A stretch of 16,694 bases of DNA from Bacteroidota bacterium (GTDB lineage: Bacteria; Bacteroidota; Bacteroidia; Bacteroidales; B39-G9). A program made the position numbers and the translations under genes. The stretch lies in NCBI GenBank assembly GCA_030592465.1, contig JAUVJB010000038.1, positions 1 through 16,694 on the forward strand, in the 5' to 3' direction. Under the pieces are notes generated by a model. That model was given only the letters and a program-made list of their open reading frames with translations, was not told where the DNA came from and searched no databases. This document shows positions 14,384 through 16,694 of the stretch, piece after piece (the stretch's first letter is position 1; every line of letters starts with the position of its first letter).

Positions 14384-14563
14384 TTATTTAATAACAAAAA
14401 CATTATTTAATATTCCTTTTTCACAACTATAATCTTTAGCACTACTATAAATATAGTCTTCAGGTCTAAAAACTAAACCATCTTCTACAGGATTATTATG
14501 AATATAATTAATTTTTTCATCTATTACTTTACTGAAGTTTCGGAGCAAAATTTTCTTGTAAAA
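14384..14563 (-). pseudogene. 3' remnant of a REP-associated tyrosine transposase (RAYT, Y1/Transposase_17)
   Basis: Reading the minus strand from about 14530 down to the stop at 14384-14386 gives KVIDEKINYIHNNPVEDG, then LVFRPEDYIYSSAKDY, then SCEKGILNNVFVIK. The YIHNNPVE...PEDYxYSSAxDY pattern is the standard C-terminal end of the RAYT/Transposase_17 family. The frame stays open to about 14563, but the sequence above residue Lys of KVIDEK does not resemble the family, and the catalytic HUH and Tyr portion (more than 100 residues) is absent. It is therefore a truncated, inactive remnant. The adjacent REP-like hairpin at 14360-14380 supports the assignment. Confidence 0.75.
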
Positions 14564-14618
14564 ACAGGTGTTTCAGAGCCAATTTTTTTGAAAAAACACA
14601 CCAAATATAAGTGTAAGT

Positions 14619-14636
14619 ATCCGCCAGCTGGCGGAT
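14619..14636. repeat. ATCCGCCAGCTGGCGGAT hairpin
   Basis: A perfect 18-bp palindrome, the same family as 15-28, 5693-5710 and 5748-5765. A degenerate half (ATCCGCCAGTTGTCGG) lies at 14745-14760, inside the ORF fragment described next to it. Confidence 0.75.
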
Positions 14637-14666
14637 AAATATGCGATATTTTCCATTTTTATAAGA

Positions 14667-14891
14667 TTATGCGACCTTATTAAGCGTTTTATTTGGAAAC
14701 AAAGTTACTATTTTTTCAAGTATTTTATCATTTTGCATAATATCATCCGCCAGTTGTCGGAAAATAAAATCAATTCCTGATATTTTACATAATAATTCTA
14801 TAAGTTCTATACAAATTCCCAATAAACGAGTAACTAAATCTATTTTAATTAATTCGTCACTATACTCTGCTTCGTAATAATTTGAGCTAAT
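14667..14891 (-). pseudogene. Open-frame fragment without a start codon, unrecognised
   Basis: The minus strand is open for 74 codons, from ISSNYYEAEYSDELIKIDLV to a stop at 14667, ending FPNKTLNKVA. The composition and heptad-like hydrophobic pattern (LVTRLLGICIELIELLCKIS) resemble a real helical protein, but there is no ATG, GTG or TTG before codon 24 (TTG). The first ten codons lie inside repeat copy B (the ISSNYYEAEY part), which also occurs in copy A, where the frame diverges right after EAEY. This suggests a gene fragment captured or broken at the repeat boundary. I do not recognise a family. A chance open frame in AT-rich DNA remains possible. Confidence 0.35.
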
Positions 14892-15185
14892 TTATACACT
14901 ACAAAATAATTATAATTTTAATATATAGTCATTAATTGCCTGCCCCATAGTTTACCCCGTAGCGGAGCGTACTGGGGCGAAGCGCAATGACAACAAATGA
15001 CCCCGTGAAATATTGCTTCGCAATTTTACCCTGTGAAATAATTTTGCTTTGCAAAATTGCTTTGCATTTCACAGGGTGAACAGGGCAGGCAGCAAAGCCA
15101 AATGACAGCGAAGCTAAATGACAAATTATATTACGGCTCTACTGAGCTTGCCGAAGTGCAAAATATAACATCTCAAAGTATATAA
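14861..15185 (-). repeat. Dispersed mosaic repeat, copy B (inverted partner of copy A)
   Basis: The reverse complement of this block matches copy A (7223-7472). It is almost identical across the GCAGGCAATTAATGACTA portion up to CGAAGCAGAGTATA, and again across TTATATTTTGCACTTCGGCA and its surroundings. The middle differs: copy B carries nested stem-loops (about 15000-15083), with ATTGC/GCAAT and AATTTTGC/GCAAAATT inside outer CCCTGTGAAAT/ATTTCACAGGG arms, where copy A has three 16-bp tandem units. Copy C at 1843-1996 shares one of these hairpins. No transposase is encoded. Confidence 0.85.
15000..15083. repeat. Nested stem-loops with TGTGAAAT/ATTTCACA arms
   Basis: Two CCC(T/C)GTGAAAT arms and an ATTTCACAGGG arm surround the perfect inner hairpins ATTGCTTCGCAAT and AATTTTGCTTTGCAAAATT. 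The same construction is seen at 10106-10166 and 1923-1958, with different inner hairpins. Confidence 0.7.
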
Positions 15186-15250
15186 CTCAGAAAGTCTTTC
15201 TTTTTAAAAGCATAATGTTTATCAGAAATAATATTTTTTATCCCCTAAAA

Positions 15251-15282
15251 TTTTAATTATTCTATAATAATTTATAGCTTTG
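15251..15282 (+). promoter_or_regulatory. Candidate promoter for the LTD/SprB-repeat protein
   Basis: TAGCTTTG at 15275-15282 matches the Bacteroidota -7 consensus TAnnTTTG exactly. TTTT at 15251-15254, 20 bp upstream, is a weak -33 TTTG-like element. The start codon at 15368 would follow a leader of about 80 nt. Confidence 0.45.
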
Positions 15283-15292
15283 TAAGCTATGC

Positions 15293-15329
15293 ACCATTTT
15301 AAAAGGTAAGTGTTTGAAACCAAAATGGT
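15293..15329 (+). promoter_or_regulatory. Leader hairpin upstream of the LTD/SprB-repeat gene
   Basis: ACCATTTT (15293-15300) and AAAATGGT (15322-15329) are perfectly complementary and separated by 21 bases, within the predicted 5' leader. The role is unknown; only the pairing is seen. Confidence 0.35.
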
Positions 15330-15367
15330 TAAAAATATAATTAACGTTTAATTTAAAATTTATACTT

Positions 15368-16694
15368 ATGAAAAAATTTTTATTAATAATTCTTGCACTA
15401 TTTGCATACAATTTTTCTTATGCACAATGTACCGATTTGTTTTTCTCGGAATATGTTGAAGGTTCAGGGAATAATAAAGCATTGGAGATTTATAATCCGA
15501 CTGACCATGCAATTGATTTATCCGGTTATGTTGTAAAAAGATATAGCAATGGTGCTACTACACCAACAGCAGGTGGGATAACTAATCTTACAGGAACAAT
15601 TGAGCCGTATCATACATTTGTATTTGTAAATGGACAAACTACCTCAACAGGAACATCAACGGCTTGTGACTCTGTTTTACAAGCAATGGCAGATATGTTA
15701 GATCATGAATATCCTGCACCGACATATATGAATGGTAACGATGCTATTACTCTTGAAAAAATAAATGGTGATATAGTTGATATTATAGGTAAAGTTGGTG
15801 AAGATCCCGGTGAAGGTTGGTATGATCAAGCTTCTACTAATTATATTACAAGTGATTATTGGTTAGCTTGGACAAAAAATCATACTTTAATTTGCAAACC
15901 GGCAGTTGAACAAGGTGTTACTCAAAATCCCGGAAGTGCAGGTGCTCCTTTATATTTTATGGTAAATGTAGAATGGGATTCTTTACCTAACAACACTTGG
16001 GATAGTCTTGGTAGTCATACCTGCGATTGCTATAGTGCAAATCCAATGTTTTTTGATTATACTTCGGTAAATGTAAATTGTTATGGAGATTCAACCGGTT
16101 CTATTGATATTACTGTTTCCGCTGGAACAGAGCCATATTCATATAACTGGTCAAACGGAGTAACTACAGAAGATATTAACAATTTAGTGGCAAATGCTTA
16201 TACTGTAACAGTTACTGATAATAATAGTTATACATTAATAGAAAGCATTGAAATTACAGAACCTGATTCAATTAGTGTTAATTATAATTATGGAGTAAAT
16301 CTGATTTGTTATGGCGATTCAACCGGTTCTATTGATTTATCTGTATCGGGAGGGACATATCCATATTCATATATTTGGTCAAACGGAGCAACAACCCAAG
16401 ATATTAATAATTTAGCAGCAGGCACATATATTGTAACGGTAACTGATTCTAATACGTGTAACGTTTCAAAAAGCATTGATATTATTGAACCTGATTCAAT
16501 TAGTGTTTTCTGTGATTATATGACAAATCCATGTTATGGTGATTCAACAGGTTCCATTGATTTATCTGTATCGGGAGGGACATATCCATATTCATATATT
16601 TGGTCAAACGGAGCAACAACCCAAGATATTAATAATTTAGCAGCAGGCATATATATTGTAACTGTAACTGATTCAAATACGTGTAACAATTCAA
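15368..16694 (+). CDS. Secreted LTD-domain protein with SprB repeats (partial, runs off the window)
   Basis: The first 442 codons of a gene whose 3' end lies outside the window. The signal peptide is MKKFLLIILALFAYNFSYAQ. It is followed by a lamin-tail-like domain (about 21-150: LFFSEYVEGSGNNKALEIYN, IDLSGYVVKRYSNG). Three SprB repeats then begin at residues 238, 314 and 389, each opening CYGDSTGSID and containing (Y/P)YSY.WSNG.TT.DINNL and YTVTVTD-type strands, with periods of 76 and 75 residues. The second and third repeats are almost identical in DNA. SprB repeats are named after the Flavobacterium gliding adhesin, and such proteins are normally exported to the surface by the type IX secretion system, whose C-terminal signal would lie beyond the window. 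An adhesin or surface-layer role is inferred. The open frame has no interruption. Confidence 0.88.
   Translation, partial: MKKFLLIILALFAYNFSYAQCTDLFFSEYVEGSGNNKALEIYNPTDHAIDLSGYVVKRYSNGATTPTAGGITNLTGTIEPYHTFVFVNGQTTSTGTSTACDSVLQAMADMLDHEYPAPTYMNGNDAITLEKINGDIVDIIGKVGEDPGEGWYDQASTNYITSDYWLAWTKNHTLICKPAVEQGVTQNPGSAGAPLYFMVNVEWDSLPNNTWDSLGSHTCDCYSANPMFFDYTSVNVNCYGDSTGSIDITVSAGTEPYSYNWSNGVTTEDINNLVANAYTVTVTDNNSYTLIESIEITEPDSISVNYNYGVNLICYGDSTGSIDLSVSGGTYPYSYIWSNGATTQDINNLAAGTYIVTVTDSNTCNVSKSIDIIEPDSISVFCDYMTNPCYGDSTGSIDLSVSGGTYPYSYIWSNGATTQDINNLAAGIYIVTVTDSNTCNNS
16331..16648 (+). repeat. 225-bp direct repeat encoding SprB repeats 2 and 3
   Basis: Bases 16331-16423 recur at 16556-16648 with only a few differences, including the long identical run through ATCTGTATCGGGAGGGACAT and onward past GGTCAAACGGAGCAACAACC. 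The offset is 225 bp. Repeat 1 (from 16079) is offset by 228 bp and is more diverged, so the second and third units were duplicated or homogenised recently. Confidence 0.9.

Noticed and set aside
14283..14546. Possible TIR-bounded element holding the RAYT remnant (CACTCCGAAAA on the left, TTTCGGAG on the right).
   Set aside because: The right side matches over only 8 bases, so the pair is not convincing.

Overview
The window is AT-rich DNA from a member of the Bacteroidota (Bacteroidetes). The evidence is an ECF sigma/FecR/TonB-receptor/DUF4249 locus, a GSCFA-domain protein, SPII lipoproteins, and at the right edge a large secreted protein with a lamin-tail-like domain and SprB repeats. Shine-Dalgarno sequences are mostly absent, and at least two -7 boxes match the Bacteroidota consensus TAnnTTTG. 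No rRNA, tRNA or CRISPR array was recognised. Species cannot be fixed from this sequence.

Layout. (1) 197-5510, plus strand: a cell-surface signalling and uptake locus with sigma factor, FecR-type anti-sigma, a TonB-dependent receptor carrying an N-terminal STN signalling domain, and a DUF4249 lipoprotein. The STN domain probably senses ligand occupancy, contacts the FecR periplasmic domain and releases the sigma factor, which would then transcribe the receptor. (2) 5511-5994: a gene-free gap filled by a 280-bp MITE-like element. (3) 5995-7104: an unrecognised lipoprotein followed by a clear terminator. (4) 7166-7513: repeat DNA. (5) 7514-12630: housekeeping-type genes, namely a LuxE/PaaK-like acyl-protein synthetase and YjbQ (minus strand), then a monoacylglycerol-lipase-like hydrolase, a GSCFA protein, a small outer-membrane barrel and a HAD protein (plus strand). 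(6) 14185-12724, minus strand: a tight three-gene operon of family-4 Fe-S uracil-DNA glycosylase, zinc-ribbon protein and metallo-beta-lactamase-fold hydrolase. (7) 14186-15367: about 1.2 kb of decayed mobile DNA with a REP-like hairpin, the 3' remnant of a REP-associated tyrosine transposase (RAYT), an ORF fragment without a start, and a repeat copy. (8) 15368 to the end: the partial LTD/SprB-repeat surface protein.

The most distinctive property is the intergenic DNA. Nearly every gap holds members of a modular set of palindromic repeats: the GCCAGCTGGC hairpin, the CATTGCG/GAAGCAAT unit, nested stems closed by TGTGAAAT/ATTTCACA, and a mosaic of about 250-325 bp present three times. Two copies of that mosaic (7223-7472 and 14861-15185) lie in inverted orientation and bracket a 7.4-kb block of nine genes. 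I see no convincing new defence or biosynthetic system. The repeat ecology, the bracketed block and the UDG/Zn-ribbon/MBL operon deserve a second look.
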